A stretch of 64,000 nucleotides of DNA from Chrysopilus asiliformis (GCA_964034945.1 OZ035962.1:23097530-23161529); one strand, 5' to 3'. Shown: positions 1-11,053, counted from the stretch's first letter. Translations and numbers: made by a program. Notes: generated from the letters alone by a model not told the origin.

Positions 1-254
1 TAGGTAAATAACAAATTACCAGTCCTTATTCTTCTATTGTTGGCAGTTTCTATTGTGGCAATTGATGTTGCCTTGGTGCTAGCTAATAAAGGAATGAGCT
101 GGAAATACAACACATATATGAGAACCACACACACATGAGCGATCGCTTGTTATACACAAGTTTTTCCTACTAAAAAGTGAAGAAGCGTGTACGTCGGAAA
201 GGCATTTTGAGGACCAAAAGTTGCCGCGACGAGAAGAAGCGTGTGCGTTCGCAC
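1..254 (-). repeat. Repeat family L, copy 1, uninterrupted, cut by the window edge
   Basis: This stretch is the reverse complement of 39,441-39,654 joined to 40,882-40,924. It is the empty-site version of the copy that carries a 1.2-kb insertion at 39,655-40,881. A reading frame runs through it in both copies, but it is conserved only because the DNA is repeated, so I do not call a protein. The element continues beyond base 1. Confidence 0.85.
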
Positions 255-1498
255 ATAGTAAGAGATCCTGTCCATTTTGTTGGAAATTAAAAAAAAAAAC
301 AGTCAAGTAGCGGCAGCAAAAAACTTTCTTTTTGATTTTTTTTCAGTTTTTAGCTTGGCGTTGAGCTAAACTATATAAAGTATAAAGCTAAAGTATAAAG
401 TATTGTATAATATTTTTATTAAAACATACGAAACAGTTCGAATTCAAATCAAGTTTTAGTTATTAAACAAAATTCAAATTAGGGAATTTTGGCCATGTAA
501 CCATCACATGTAAAGGTGATTGATTTAGATATTTCAGACCTAAGGCAATGTTACTAGCAATAGTTTATTAATGAGAGCAAATTTTTAATTTCTAATAATT
601 TGATGTAATTTAATCTGCCAATCCATTGACTAGGAAATTAAAAAATAAGAAACAATTCACCTGATTGACTGGGAACTTTTTTGTAATTAAACATGAACAA
701 CAATCGATTATTATTTAAATTTTAGGTATCCATCAGAGTCTTTAAATCAGAAACGTTCATCCAGTAGCGTTCGCCGCAACTGTTTTAAATTACATTAAAA
801 TCGCAACCGCCATCGTCAACGAATTTCACCTGGAGCAACAAACCACCTTCTCTTTTACCTTGTCTTGTTGCGCAACATTTTGCCATTGGTCACAATATAA
901 AATCTAGGCTTTGCCAGTAATTAAATATTTTTGGTTTTTGCCGTACCTTCCTTTCCGCTTCGGTTCAATGTATTTTCATCGTTAAATTTAGTGCAAATAA
1001 CAAGAAAAAAGTAGAAATAAGAGAGAAGATATGCGAATATGTTTATACATTATGAAATTTTTAATTAAATTCTCAAAGTTACTGGTATTAAATTACAAAT
1101 TTTAACATCTTTCAAAACCAACACTTTTATGTTGGTTTTATCAGTAAACATAGAACGTACTTAATTAAAGATTATCTCAAACGTGGTTATTTGTATTTCC
1201 TTTTGTGAAATTAAAAAAACAAGATTTAAAAAAAGTTGAAGAAAATTTTGAAGATTCACTTAACGAAACCTTTGTGTTAAATTATGATCTTTGAAAGAAA
1301 AAAAAAATAATAGAGGCAGCTGATGTTTGAAAATTACAACAAAAAAAAAATGGTTAAAGAGATATGTTCCAATTGAACTTTTTTTTATTTCAATTGAGAT
1401 TTTTGTTTAAAACCTAGTTATATGAAATTGTTAGTTATCCACTTTTCCTTTTCGAAAAAGTGCAAAGAAAAGTGGTTTCAAAATATGACGCCTTTGGC
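255..1498. other. No gene seen; AT-rich spacer
   Basis: The stretch is AT-rich with many poly-A/T runs. I see no splice-supported reading frame, no terminal inverted repeats and no match to the other repeats in this window. Confidence 0.5.
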
Positions 1499-1620
1499 CT
1501 ATGTTACACACGGCAACTTTTCTTAAGTATAGGCGCGAGAAGTCAGGAAGCTGTGGCCCCTCACTTCTCTCGCCTATACTTAAGAAAAGTCGCCCCTTAA
1601 AGTTGCCGTGTGTAACATAG
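1499..1620. mobile_element. 122-bp hairpin MITE with GTTACACACGGCAACTTT ends
   Basis: The two halves are near-perfect inverted repeats: CTATGTTACACACGGCAACT at the left and its complement at the right. The interior also pairs (TTCTTAAGTATAGGCG against CGCCTATACTTAAGAA), so the whole element folds into one hairpin. The ends resemble those of the 360-bp family E (10.4 and 21.6 kb), which suggests relatives sharing a transposase. No clear target duplication is visible. Confidence 0.75.
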
Positions 1621-2250
1621 GATTTAAAATTTTCTATCCTCGAAAAAGGCAAAACTTTTGCGTAATTTTTCGTTCTATGGCAAAATTTATTTTTTGGGGC
1701 GGTAAACGCTCCAGATTTAAATATAACTTTTTAACCAATAGCCCCAGATACTCAGATAGGTATTCTGAGAAGAAAATATCAAAATATACACAAAATACAT
1801 GTTTTGCAAATCGCACCTCGAGTAAAATAAATATTTGCATAAAATCAGCTGTCTTGACAATATTTTGGAAAATTTTAATTTAACATTACTGTGAAAAGTC
1901 TATAAAAGTATCGGTTTAAATTTATTTTAACAGAATGTTTTACTTATTAATGTATTTGTTGTTTTCGAGCAGATAAAAGCTACACCAAAACTGGTAAAAC
2001 TTTTATAAATTAAGTCCCTATAAAATGAAAATATATATTTTTTTTAATTTGAACGATCCGGACAAAGGACGATGGGTAACAAGAAACGTTTGGTACGGTT
2101 CATTTGGCAAAAATGTGTTTTAAAAAAAAATCTGATAAGAAAAATTGAGGAACATGTTTTTAACGCATTCCTTGAAAAAATAATAATTTATTTAGTTGGA
2201 TTTTAATTTTATCAAATAAACAAAGCTGGTATCCCTTTGATGGACAGGAC
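1621..2250. other. No gene seen; AT-rich spacer
   Basis: Short frames occur on both strands at 1,608-1,883, but they overlap each other and show no protein-like composition. Nothing else is recognised. Confidence 0.45.
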
Positions 2251-2693
2251 TGGTCTGGCTAGACCAACTTATATTTTGTTTGGAAATGTCCTGTTTTTTG
2301 TGATAGCCAACTACAACAGCTCCAACTCCAGGAACAAGTGGCACTATTGTGTTTGAAAAAAAGGTGCTGCCATTTTTGCCACACACGTGACAAAACTTTT
2401 CGGAAAACTCGGTTTCCTTGTGTAGAATGTACGAAGCCTTACAGCATTGTCATGCCTTCTATAAATGTTTTTCTTGCCTCCACGAAAAGCAAAATCAATA
2501 ATTTCTTAAATTTCATCACTTTCATTTTTTTCTTTTATTATATTTTATAACAAACTAAAAAATTATGAAATAAAAATAATTAAAACGGTTTTTACGTACA
2601 ATCATTCTCTTTTGCAAACATGTTAATGTTTACTGGTCCAGATAGACCAGTGGTATACGACAATGATGTTTTGGGATGGTGTTCACACAAGGG
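2251..2693 (+). mobile_element. 3' fragment of a piggyBac-like transposon
   Basis: The right end reads ...TTCACACAAGGG followed by TTAA at 2,694-2,697, the terminal GGG plus TTAA target typical of piggyBac. Two palindromic boxes (TGGTCTGGCTAGACCA at 2,251 and CTGGTCCAGATAGACCAG at 2,633) lie inside. A frame through 2,302-2,450 reads KKRCCHFCHTRDK, then KTRFPCVECTK, with paired cysteines spaced like the C-terminal zinc-binding domain of piggyBac transposases. A second frame then continues with HCHAFYKCFSC, so a frameshift lies near 2,440. The DDD catalytic core and the left end are absent. The family assignment rests on the end plus the cysteine pattern, not on an alignment. Confidence 0.5.
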
Positions 2694-2971
2694 TTAAAAG
2701 AATTTTCAAAATGTACAGAGCCGCGAGAGAATGAGATGACCTATTGAAACATTCAATATAACTTTTGAAAATTTTACCTTTAATTTTCTATTATAGGGAA
2801 GGGAAGGTCGATATATTTTGAAATGTAATATGGCAACAACTGAGAAGCATTTTGTAAATAAATAAAAATAATTTTAATTTTACTTTCCGTTCCTATAGAG
2901 GGAAATTTCAGACAAAATTATGATGTCCGTGGATCTGTCTGTCGGTCTGTCCGTTCTACGTATCTTAAACT

Positions 2972-3296
2972 CGCTTGCATACCCGTCGTTGCCGGGTCAA
3001 GTTTTTTCATTTTTTTTTTTGTTGGTCTATGTTGGAGCTAAACTAATAGTTTCCCCGATAAAGAGTAACATAAAGGAAGAGCTAAGTTTCGAAATCACTT
3101 TACCCCCTCCCCTTACTCTCCCACCCCTCGCGCTATTTTCCGTATGCCTATGCTGGAACCAGAACTATCACAGACACTCATGCCAAATTTCAAGTCAATC
3201 GGTTCAGCCGTTTTTGCGTTAAAGAGGAACAGACAGACAGGCAGACAGACAGACAGACAGACACCAACTCATTTTTTTTTATATATTAGTATGATG
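2972..3296 (+). repeat. Family A retroposon-like repeat, copy 1 (no middle module)
   Basis: It starts with the family head (CTTGCATACCCGTCGTTGCC) and ends with an ACAG microsatellite, CACCAACTCATT and TATATATTAGTATGAT. Compared with the 16.7-kb copy it lacks the roughly 162-bp middle module. The open frames on both strands are by-products of low-complexity C-rich tracts and the ACAG repeat. Confidence 0.8.
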
Positions 3297-3690
3297 ATAA
3301 CTCGAGAACCCGTTGACCTAGCGTTTTTCTATCAACTTTCGGAAAAATAATGTGTAATGGGAAAAAATACAGCGTTTCAAAAATTTCTCGAAACCTATGC
3401 GGGAAAAAATGAATTCAAAATAAAGCATATAAAACTTTCTACATTTTGTGCTTTAACGGTATTTTTGTATCTCTAATAGTTCTCCAGATATTTGAAAACA
3501 AAATCAGTTTTTTGAAAATCTCTTAAAAACTATGTACTTTTATGAAAAATGAATAGAATCAAATTTATAGGAAATACAATTTTCTATAAATTTTGCTTTA
3601 ACGGTTTATGGGTATCTGTAATGGTTCTCAACATATCTTAAAAAAATCAAGTTTTTGAAAATTTCTCGGAAACTATGTGCTATGCTTATA

Positions 3691-3946
3691 ACACAAAACT
3701 TTCCTCTGCAGTATTTAGTTTCGGAAAAAGATTTGTGAAACATAATATTCTTTCAAATATCTCGAGAACCGTTAAAGATACGTTTTTCGTTAAAATCGTA
3801 AAAAATACAATAATTTTATTTAATTCATTTTTTCCTTTAACGATTTTAACGAAAAACGTATCTTTAACGGTTCTCGAGATATTTGAAAGAATATTATGTT
3901 TTACAAATTTTTCCGAAACTAAATACTGCAGAGGAAAGTTTTGTGT
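3691..3946. repeat. Long near-perfect hairpin inside family K
   Basis: The left arm (3,691-3,799) and right arm (3,840-3,946) are reverse complements that differ by one substitution and a 2-base indel. A 40-base AT-rich loop separates them. Each arm carries a PstI-type CTGCAG and a CTCGAG. Family K copy 2 at 13.9 kb has only one arm, so this is an inverted duplication specific to this copy. Confidence 0.9.
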
Positions 3947-4186
3947 TGATCACAACTGATAGTTTATTACAACTGAAATTCAAGTGTAATTTTTCCGAAT
4001 AAAATTACACGCGTAGGTAATATTCCAAATTATGCAATCACCAAATAATACAGTCTTCGCAAGCTGTATATTGTCTTCGATAAAAGAAAAGGTTTGTATT
4101 GAAACAGGTGTATCGGAGTTTTTGTCAATATTTGAGAAAATGTGCTTAAACATATTTTTTTTTTCATAAGCTCAATATGTATAATC

Positions 4187-4194
4187 TATAAAAG
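4187..4194 (+). promoter_or_regulatory. TATA box of the secreted-peptide gene
   Basis: TATAAAAG lies 79 bases before the ATG at 4,273, which would place transcription start near 4,215-4,220 and give a 5' UTR of about 55 bases. No clear TCAGT initiator is visible, so the start site is inferred only from the TATA spacing. Confidence 0.5.
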
Positions 4195-4272
4195 CAGAAA
4201 ATTAGCAAAAAATTGGTTAAAATCTCGCCTACAAGGAAAAGTCTCACATCAAATTTTATTTTTGCGGCAAAT

Positions 4273-4599
4273 ATGTTGAAATTAGTTACGTTTTTATTAG
4301 CCTGTGTGCTTTTCGTGTGCTGTGTGCTTTTCGTGCAGATTAATGCCGTTCCAAGACTTGTAAATACTCATTTAAATTTTATCTAAAATGTTTGCTGAGA
4401 TATTATTTTGAAAAATTTATAGGATGTGGATAGAATGAAGTGGCCAGCCATCAAATCATTTGCACCAACAGGATTTATCGTAATAATTTGTATGAGTAAA
4501 TTAATACGGAGAAATAATATTTCTTATCTTTCTATTACAGGGAGTGAGAGGTTGAAGGATAAATTAAGTGTAAAGTTTAAAAGTGTAACAAATAAATAA
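4273..4599 (+). CDS. Three-exon gene for a 70-residue secreted peptide
   Basis: I do not recognise the family. Exon 1 (4,273-4,359) gives 29 residues, exon 2 (4,423-4,489) 22 residues plus one base, and exon 3 (4,541-4,599) the rest. The introns are 63 and 51 bp, both GT...AG, with acceptors AAATTTATAG and TCTATTACAG, and the frame is continuous across both. The N-terminus (MLKLVTFLLACVLFV...) is a strong signal peptide, probably cut after NA, before VPRLDVDRMKWP. The predicted mature peptide is about 45 residues, with a hydrophobic stretch (FIVII) and a lysine-rich end (KFKSVTNK), and it has no cysteines. An in-frame 18-base tandem duplication in the signal peptide doubles CVLFV. A TATA box lies upstream, and AATAAA occurs at the stop and again at 4,679. 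It stands between repeats and matches none of them. A small secreted hormone, antimicrobial or salivary peptide are all possible; function is unknown. Confidence 0.6.
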
Positions 4600-5359
4600 T
4601 TAAAATTTATAATGTTTTTTTTGTCCAAGCGTTTTTTATAATCTAAATCTATAATTTTTTTTTGGGATTCTATATGGAAATAAATTCATAGAAAATATGA
4701 TCCTCCAGTCACATTTTTTTTGTGTCACCCAGTACCTACAGCCTAAATATGTGTGTTGAACTTAAATATAGTTCAAAAAGTCCACAAATATTTTCAAATA
4801 TGAATAGATTTTCGGTAGTAGGTACCCAATTTGGTTACCATGAAGCAGACCACAAAACTGACGATTCTTTCATACATAAATTGACTTTTGCAATGAAATA
4901 CTGGCATATAATTAACAATTTCAGCAGGACAAAGATTTTAATTAGTTGTGCTATATTTCATTTTAAATTTCGACTTCAAAAGGTTATTGTTTGTCTTGTG
5001 ATACCTTTCAAATCTTCTTTTTCCTCAATACGTTTTGTGAATATGAAAATTTGTGCAAAAGATTTCTTAAACTAAAACCCAAACGTTTACTTATACCGTC
5101 AAATGATGATGAAATGGTAAAACAAAACAGACGACTTAAATTGAAATATAACGTGGAAACAACCTTAATAGGATATTGTGTGATGCATCGCAGTCGATGA
5201 TAATTATTTTCACACTTTTCCACTTCGGCACGTTGCAGACTATAAAAAAAGCTTCCAAAAAAATGAATGAAGATTTTTATTCAACCGCATTTTGAATACG
5301 ACCGTTAAAAGTACACAATTCACACATAATCAGATATTCTTTTGATTATTCAAAAGATT
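4600..5359 (+). other. 3' flank of the peptide gene; two unassigned frames
   Basis: A poly(A) signal candidate AATAAA sits at 4,679-4,684. Two overlapping frames follow (4,722-5,075 and 4,991-5,200). The second ends with a lysine/arginine-rich stretch (KLKPKRLLIP, KQNRRLKLKYN) that looks protein-like, but it has no clear start, splice sites or recognised domain. I do not call a gene. Confidence 0.3.
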
Positions 5360-5790
5360 TACTAAGAAAAAATCATTCTTTTCGATTCGTTCGTTTGCGA
5401 ATAATCCCACGCGAATTTTTTTGTTTGATTCGTTCGCGAATTTTATGTTTTGATTTTCGTGTTTGAAAAATTCCATGAAAATTTTGCGAATTAATCGCAA
5501 AAGAATGATTCCCGAATCAAATTATTATATGAAGAATTTAAAACGATGGATGCTCCAATTCTAGCTCTATGAAAAGAAAACGGAAAAAGAATCAAAAAGA
5601 ATGATTCTTTTTCATTCGCGAATCAAAAAGTAATTATTCAAGAGGTTTCGATTCTCTCACGAAAGAATTAAACAACTAAAAATCGGTTTCAATTCATTTG
5701 CGAGCGAATCGAAAAAATAAAATTCTCTATGAACAGTATCAGTCGCGAATTTTATTTTATAAAAGAATTTTATTTTCGCGAATCGAATTT
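5360..5790. repeat. Cluster of TTCGCGAA / GATTCGNNNGAATC palindromic motifs
   Basis: Motifs of the form ATTCGCGAAT, GATTCGTTCG and AGAATGATTCTTTT recur many times on both strands over about 430 bases, with no fixed period. TTCnnGAA pairs resemble insect heat-shock-element half-site pairs, but the block may equally be a decayed palindromic repeat. No transcript or gene is attached to it in view. Confidence 0.45.
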
Positions 5791-6647
5791 TTAAAAAAAT
5801 TAAATAAAAAATATTAGACGTTGAGAGTATTGGTTATTTGCATGACTGTAGAACCATTTTTTGGTCACGAAATTTACTGAATAGTTCACCTTACAAAGTC
5901 ATTGCTAATATACAACCTATTCGCCACCAAATTGAGAGTCTTTCTAGGTAACAATTTGGTCATAACGCTTGAACAATTAATTTAACAACTGTTAATAAAA
6001 CTCCAAAAACTGTGGGCTTAATTGAGGCTATCAGAGCAAGAGTGTACTAACCCACATGTCGAAATCGTGAGTTTTTTTGTGTTTGAATCACTATTGCGAG
6101 TGAGTTTTTAGATAAAATGGTGTGGATGCACAAAAGAACATTTCAATATTGAGTAATAAAGTCCACAGAATGTTTTTTTTCCAAAAATTTACAGTCAACA
6201 ATAGTACAAAAGTGGAAAAGCTTCAAAAACTCGATTATGTGGCTTGGTCCACTTTTGCTCTCAACACCTCAATTTGCGTATAACGAAATAAAAGGTCAAG
6301 TCGAAACTGATTTACTGATTATGGATTTTTGAAAATTAGGAATTGATTGTTATTCTGCCAAGTAGTTTTATATAATTCTTCGGACAATGGACGGGTATTA
6401 AAATTCAGTTTACGTTTGAGATAGGTATCGAAAGTTCTGTATTCCAGTCAATAGTATCCGTATTTAAATTTTAATTCGTTTGGACTCGACTTAGGTTAAA
6501 AAAGTATCAAATACATGCAAAACTCGATTTACGCAATACTCGATTTATGCAAATGCGCGAAACATGCAATTTTAACTTGAATTAATGTGTTAACATGCTT
6601 TCTTAGCAATTCGTCGAAAAGATTGTTTTTTTTTTTTAAATATTTCA
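5791..6647. other. No gene seen
   Basis: The sequence is mixed and of moderate AT content, without recognised repeats, splice-supported frames or terminal inverted repeats. Confidence 0.4.
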
Positions 6648-6998
6648 GTACCAGGAAAACCGAGCCATGCTCGGCCACCTCAAAGTCGTCCTTTTGCTGA
6701 AATTTTGGAGAGGTGAGACCTATCGATCTAGATAGGTCTAGAGGGAAAACTCAAGTTTGTAGTGGAAAGATCGAAAGCCCTTAGCCTCATTAGTAATACT
6801 GTAAAGTTTCATTAAAATCGGACCACCCAAATCGAAGATAACAGGCGAGGGGTATCGAGGGGAATTTTCTCAGAGGTGAGACTTATCTAGATCGGTTTTT
6901 TGTCCCTGAAAATCCCTAGCCCCCAAGTTTCGTGAAAATCGTTAGACAGATTTTCGAGATCGTTGTGCAAACATTCCTGGTATTATATTATAGGATTT
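6648..6998 (+). repeat. Family M retroposon-like repeat
   Basis: It begins with a short GC hairpin (CCGAGCCATGCTCGG) and contains two clauses like TTTCATTAAAATCGGACC and TTTCGTGAAAATCGTTAGAC. It ends in TATTATATTATAGGATTT. The layout (5' GC hairpin, AATCGG clause, 3' TATTATA..GGAT end) parallels family A although the sequence differs. It is the only copy in the window. Confidence 0.5.
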
Positions 6999-9293
6999 AA
7001 ATGTTTAATGAATTCAGAACAGTTTTATTTATCAAAGATCTATTATAGAAAAAACTTCCTTAATCGTATCTTATGCTAAATGATATTTTGTCATACTAAG
7101 ATACAGTTATATGATGTAACTGTTAACCAAATATAATAAATTCTACTCTTTCAAAAAACACGAGAATTGACCGGACTGCATGTGAAGAACCTCTGACTGA
7201 AAACAAAAGTGAATGACCACCAGATATGGATTTGGTGAAGGTTTATTTTTATTTGTGTGATGCATCGGAACGAAACAAAAATGAAATTTATATTTTAACG
7301 ATGCAAATGAACCGGAAGACCCCTCCAACTTGGTACTGCTATAATATTTTTATAGACTCAACAAAAATAGTTTTTATTTGATTGTATTTAAAAAAAACTC
7401 CAGGTAATTTGTGTGTGAGTGTGCGTTGTGCAGTTTCCTTAATCGGTAAGGTCATTTTATTCAAGGTAAAATCCGAAATGGTAACGCGATCATCCACAAC
7501 ATGAGTCGGTGACCGTTGCTCGTATAATGTTGGAGCGTGGATAAAACCCATAAGTAACCGTTAAAGCAGCAGGTCTACCACTAAGATATTAAAATAGTCA
7601 GCCGTGATCCGCCGTTACCTTTATTACCCCTCATACAATCGACCGCATTCAGATTAACTTCGATCTTCACCGATCAAAAACGAATGGAGATTCGATTGCG
7701 AAATTATTCGACGAATCATAATGGCGGCGAAAAATTTACCGACAAAGTGCTTAAAATAGATTGAAAACAGAGCGAATGAAAAAAAAACAAATGAAAATAT
7801 TTCTTTCAATTTCTATATAATTTTTGGGCTGCTGCGAGTTTCATAGTGATGAGGATCGATTTTTTTGAGCGATCATTAGATTGGCAAGGTGAATTTAAGC
7901 GCATATCGGCGATTCATCAAGATAAGCGAATAACATTTAATTAACGCAACAAAGAAACCCGATTTTTAATTTTGGCATGATTGCGCTATTAGTGAATTTT
8001 AATTGAACTTTAGAAATGTGAATAAATAATATTTTTCGCGTCGTTTTTTTGTGACTTTTTACTCAACTGATAAAAGATGAAAAGGTTAAAAGGTGCTGAA
8101 CCGCCAAATTTTGAAATCAAAATCACTATTTCTCGAATTTGAACTCAACAGGATTGTGCCGGTTTTCCACAGCTACATTTAGTTGCAAGATGAAATTGAT
8201 TTATAAAGTAATATCAGAAGTTCAAAATTGAACTAATAACTAATATAACCTCGACTTGTTATGGTGCTTTTAACTGCTGCCGAGAGAGATATTAATGTGA
8301 CAGTGGGGGTAATTTTGATTGAATGATTGTTAATATTACCCTTTCTTTTCCTCTGGTAGAAATAATTCGCAATCAATGATAAATATCTATCTATTGCCGC
8401 TATTTTGACATACTTTCGCCAACTAAAAATATTTTGATCAAATTTTGAAACAAACGAATGACTCTACCTCAACGAAAGATCATCTTAAGACAAATGACGC
8501 AAAATTAACCGATGAAATTATTTTCGAAATTATTAATGAGGAAAACTGTTTTTACAATGCAAACACATCACAGTTTTTTTTTTTCGCTTATTAACATCTA
8601 TAAATTTGTATTCGAAATTAATAAAAAAATATCAAATCATTTATCACAATAAAAAAATTATACAAGAAATTCCTCATTTAGCACACAACTGATATTATTT
8701 TTAAATCAATGTTGTCAGGTAGCCAGAGCCCACATAAAGTACAGCGAAATTAATGTGCATTCTGCATAATCACGATTTTGCTAATATCGATTGTACTTTC
8801 CAAATATATTATCAATGGCTTTCGGGAAATTTCTCCTTTTTTGCTCTGCGAAAATTTTTGAAAATGAAGGAAAAACAAAACCTCTGATAGAGTATGGAGA
8901 AAGCAAGAAAGAAAAAAAAAATGGTCGTATGAAATCGATGATGCGGAGAAGGTGCCATAAAAATAAATGGACTTTAAAGTGATCGCTCGGCATAGAAAAC
9001 AACTTCAATAGGTTGTTTGGTGTTCGATTAAAAAAATTTGAGGAAAATAAAATGCAATTCGTAATACGAACCTTATTGAAGCATAAGAATTGTATTTATT
9101 ATGTAATTCCGGATTGAATTATTTTTAAATTATAGCAAATTTGTGAATGTTACACAATTCGAATGTTGCCACATTCATTTTAATGTACTTTTTCAAGTCG
9201 ATTAACTAAAATTACAAGCACCTGTTCAAATTTCTTTGAGAATTTTTACATTAAAACAAAAGGGAAGCCTCAGTTTATTGACACTGCGATTAT
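6999..9293. other. No supported gene
   Basis: This is a long stretch with no recognised repeat. Frames at 7,143-7,328, 7,339-7,551 and 8,781-9,008 are short and have no homology I recognise. On the plus strand an ATG near 8,815 opens a 55-codon frame starting MAFGKFLLFCSA and ending in a basic tail; it is too weak to call. Confidence 0.35.
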
Positions 9294-9695
9294 AGTTGCG
9301 TTTCTTTAATGTTCTAGAACACAGAACATTAAAAAAACGATCCCGAGTAAGTGGGAAATTTCATCGAGTTCGAATCGCAACTAACTTCACGCCGGTTACA
9401 TCAGTAGGCCGTTACTGCTATATTTTCTTGATATAATCACGATTCGCTATCTCCCATGATTAAAACTATTTCGCTGTCGAACAGAACCAACAAACCACCA
9501 ACACAAAATCCTCAATTGAGAATAAAATGTCAGATTTATTATGCTGAAGTTAGCAGCATTATTTCATTACCGTACATTACCGTATAAAATTTCCCTTTGT
9601 TCCAAGCTCTGTTCGAGATGAAAAGGTGGTGCAGGATTTTGTATGTAAAGCTTGATCTGAACTGCTTCAGGACAGGACATTAAAAAAACGCAACT
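9294..9695 (-). mobile_element. Family F MITE, copy 1 (402 bp), PIF/Harbinger-like
   Basis: The ends are AGTTGCGTTTCTTTAATGTT and the complement of AGTTGCGTTTTTTTAATGTC. It is the reverse complement of copy 2 at 25,032-25,426 over its whole length. The flanks are TAT and GAT, a decayed 3-bp duplication; copy 2 has a clean ATT. It is non-coding. Confidence 0.85.
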
Positions 9696-10355
9696 GATGT
9701 ATTTCAATTGCCAAAAAGGAAGGCAAGTAGACCATTTCCCCCTTAAAATAATTGTAATTTTTTAAAACACGGCTTAGTAGCAGTTATGGTAAATTTAATT
9801 AACTAGTTTAAAAAATTCCGCTAAATTGAAAAAATATCCAACCAGAAAAGCTTCAAGCTATTGAGAAATACTTAAGATTATATTTTGTCGCCTTAATTAT
9901 TCTATCTGTCAGGTGATCAGGAGCTTTTAATGAAAATAAACATCAAGGTTTTAATTTCATCATCATTAATTAACAGTTAAAATGATTATTCTTGTTGCAT
10001 AATCGATACAAAATTTGAATGTTGCTTAAAGACACGATATTGTTTGTTGTTTAAAATGAAGCAATTTTACAATCAACCGGTTCTGTTATCAATTACAATA
10101 ACGATTTTGGCTCATAAATCTTTATTATAATTATATCAGTTTACCTTGAAGAAAAGAGTATCAATTTGAAACTCAATTTCTTCAAAGTAATGAAACTCAA
10201 TTTCTTCTGTGAAATTGCATATTTTTTTCAACTAAAAGAAAAGCACTATTCTCAAGTAAAATTGCTAACGATCCTTTCATTTTTCCACACCATTGCGTAC
10301 CGATATTTCCGCGTTGACAATATCGTTAATGATTTTCATACTCTATATGATATAT
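9696..10355. other. No gene seen; AT-rich spacer
   Basis: Only a short tandem duplication of TGAAACTCAATTTCTTC near 10,168-10,206 stands out. The frame at 10,166-10,360 spans that duplication and has no other support. Confidence 0.4.
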
Positions 10356-10380
10356 CATAGAAGTTTACTAGATTTGGTGC

Positions 10381-10740
10381 GGTATTACACACGGCAACTT
10401 TCGGGCTTACTTATGCCGATTTTCGGGGGAAACGACTGAGGAGGGAAAAGTTGCCATTCGAAATCATGGCTTATCGACAATCTGCATACATGGAAAGCGT
10501 GTGAACCGGTTTGGGAAAAGTAGTAGGCAGAAATCATTTTCGTTCTGACCGTCAGCAGGTAAAGATCTTGGGAAGTATATGAGCAGCAGCAATTTCAATG
10601 GTTTGAGTCCACACATGCGCATGTAAACTTGTGTAGCATATGCAAACAGGATTGGCTTACTTAGTTAAGCCACAAATGTAAGCACATATTGGCTTATTAA
10701 GCCCAAAAGTTGCCGGCTTAAATAAGCCAAGTGTAATACC
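10381..10740 (-). mobile_element. Family E MITE, copy 1 (360 bp)
   Basis: It runs from GGTATTACACACGGCAACTT to AAGCCAAGTGTAATACC. It is the inverted relative of the equally long copy at 21,638-21,997. Comparison with the uninterrupted family C sequence at 35.03 kb suggests only 2-3 bp (AA/TAA) were duplicated at insertion. It is non-coding. Confidence 0.8.
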
Positions 10741-10767
10741 GGACTTAGTATACCGTTTGTCACGCAT

Positions 10768-11053
10768 GACTGTGTTTATATTAGGACTCATTTTGAGGTG
10801 GCACGTCTTTCGTCATTTTTCTACAATGTGCACACGGTTCGCTTCATCTTCATTCGCTAAACCGGTTTCATAAACAAAACTAAACGAAACAGGTTTCGAC
10901 AACCATACTCAACCCGGTTTGCGACTGAAAATTTTAAGTGAGTCTAAATTTCGTTCGCTCTTTTTGGTTTCCCTCACCACTGCGTCCCTCATCATCACTT
11001 GGCCGGAGCGAAAGACGTGTCGCCTCAAAATGAGTCCTAATGTAAACACAGTC
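10768..11053. mobile_element. Family G MITE, copy 1 (286 bp), 3-bp target duplication
   Basis: The inverted ends are GACTGTGTTTAYATTAGGAC and its complement, extending inward through TCATTTTGAGGNGGCACG. The flanking CAT/CAT is a clean 3-bp target duplication, as in PIF/Harbinger. Copies 2 (11,666) and 3 (54,314) have the same length. No coding capacity. Confidence 0.85.

Larger units (their letters stand above)
2918..3990 (+). repeat. Family K dispersed repeat, interrupted by a family A copy
   Basis: The left part (2,918-2,971) is a TGTC-rich stretch, and the repeat resumes at 3,297 after the family A insertion. The body repeats clauses such as TCTCGAGAACCGTTAAAG and TTTCTCGAAAC. It ends in AGGAAAGTTTTGTGTTGATC / CACAACTGATA, the same tail as family K copy 2 (13.85-14.13 kb) and family B (22.06 kb). 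It is non-coding; the ORFs in it are short and repeat-derived. Confidence 0.65.

Noticed and set aside
79..306. 75-codon frame found again at 39,386-39,616
   Set aside because: The conservation is explained by the DNA repeat (family L); the first 16 residues differ and no family is recognised.
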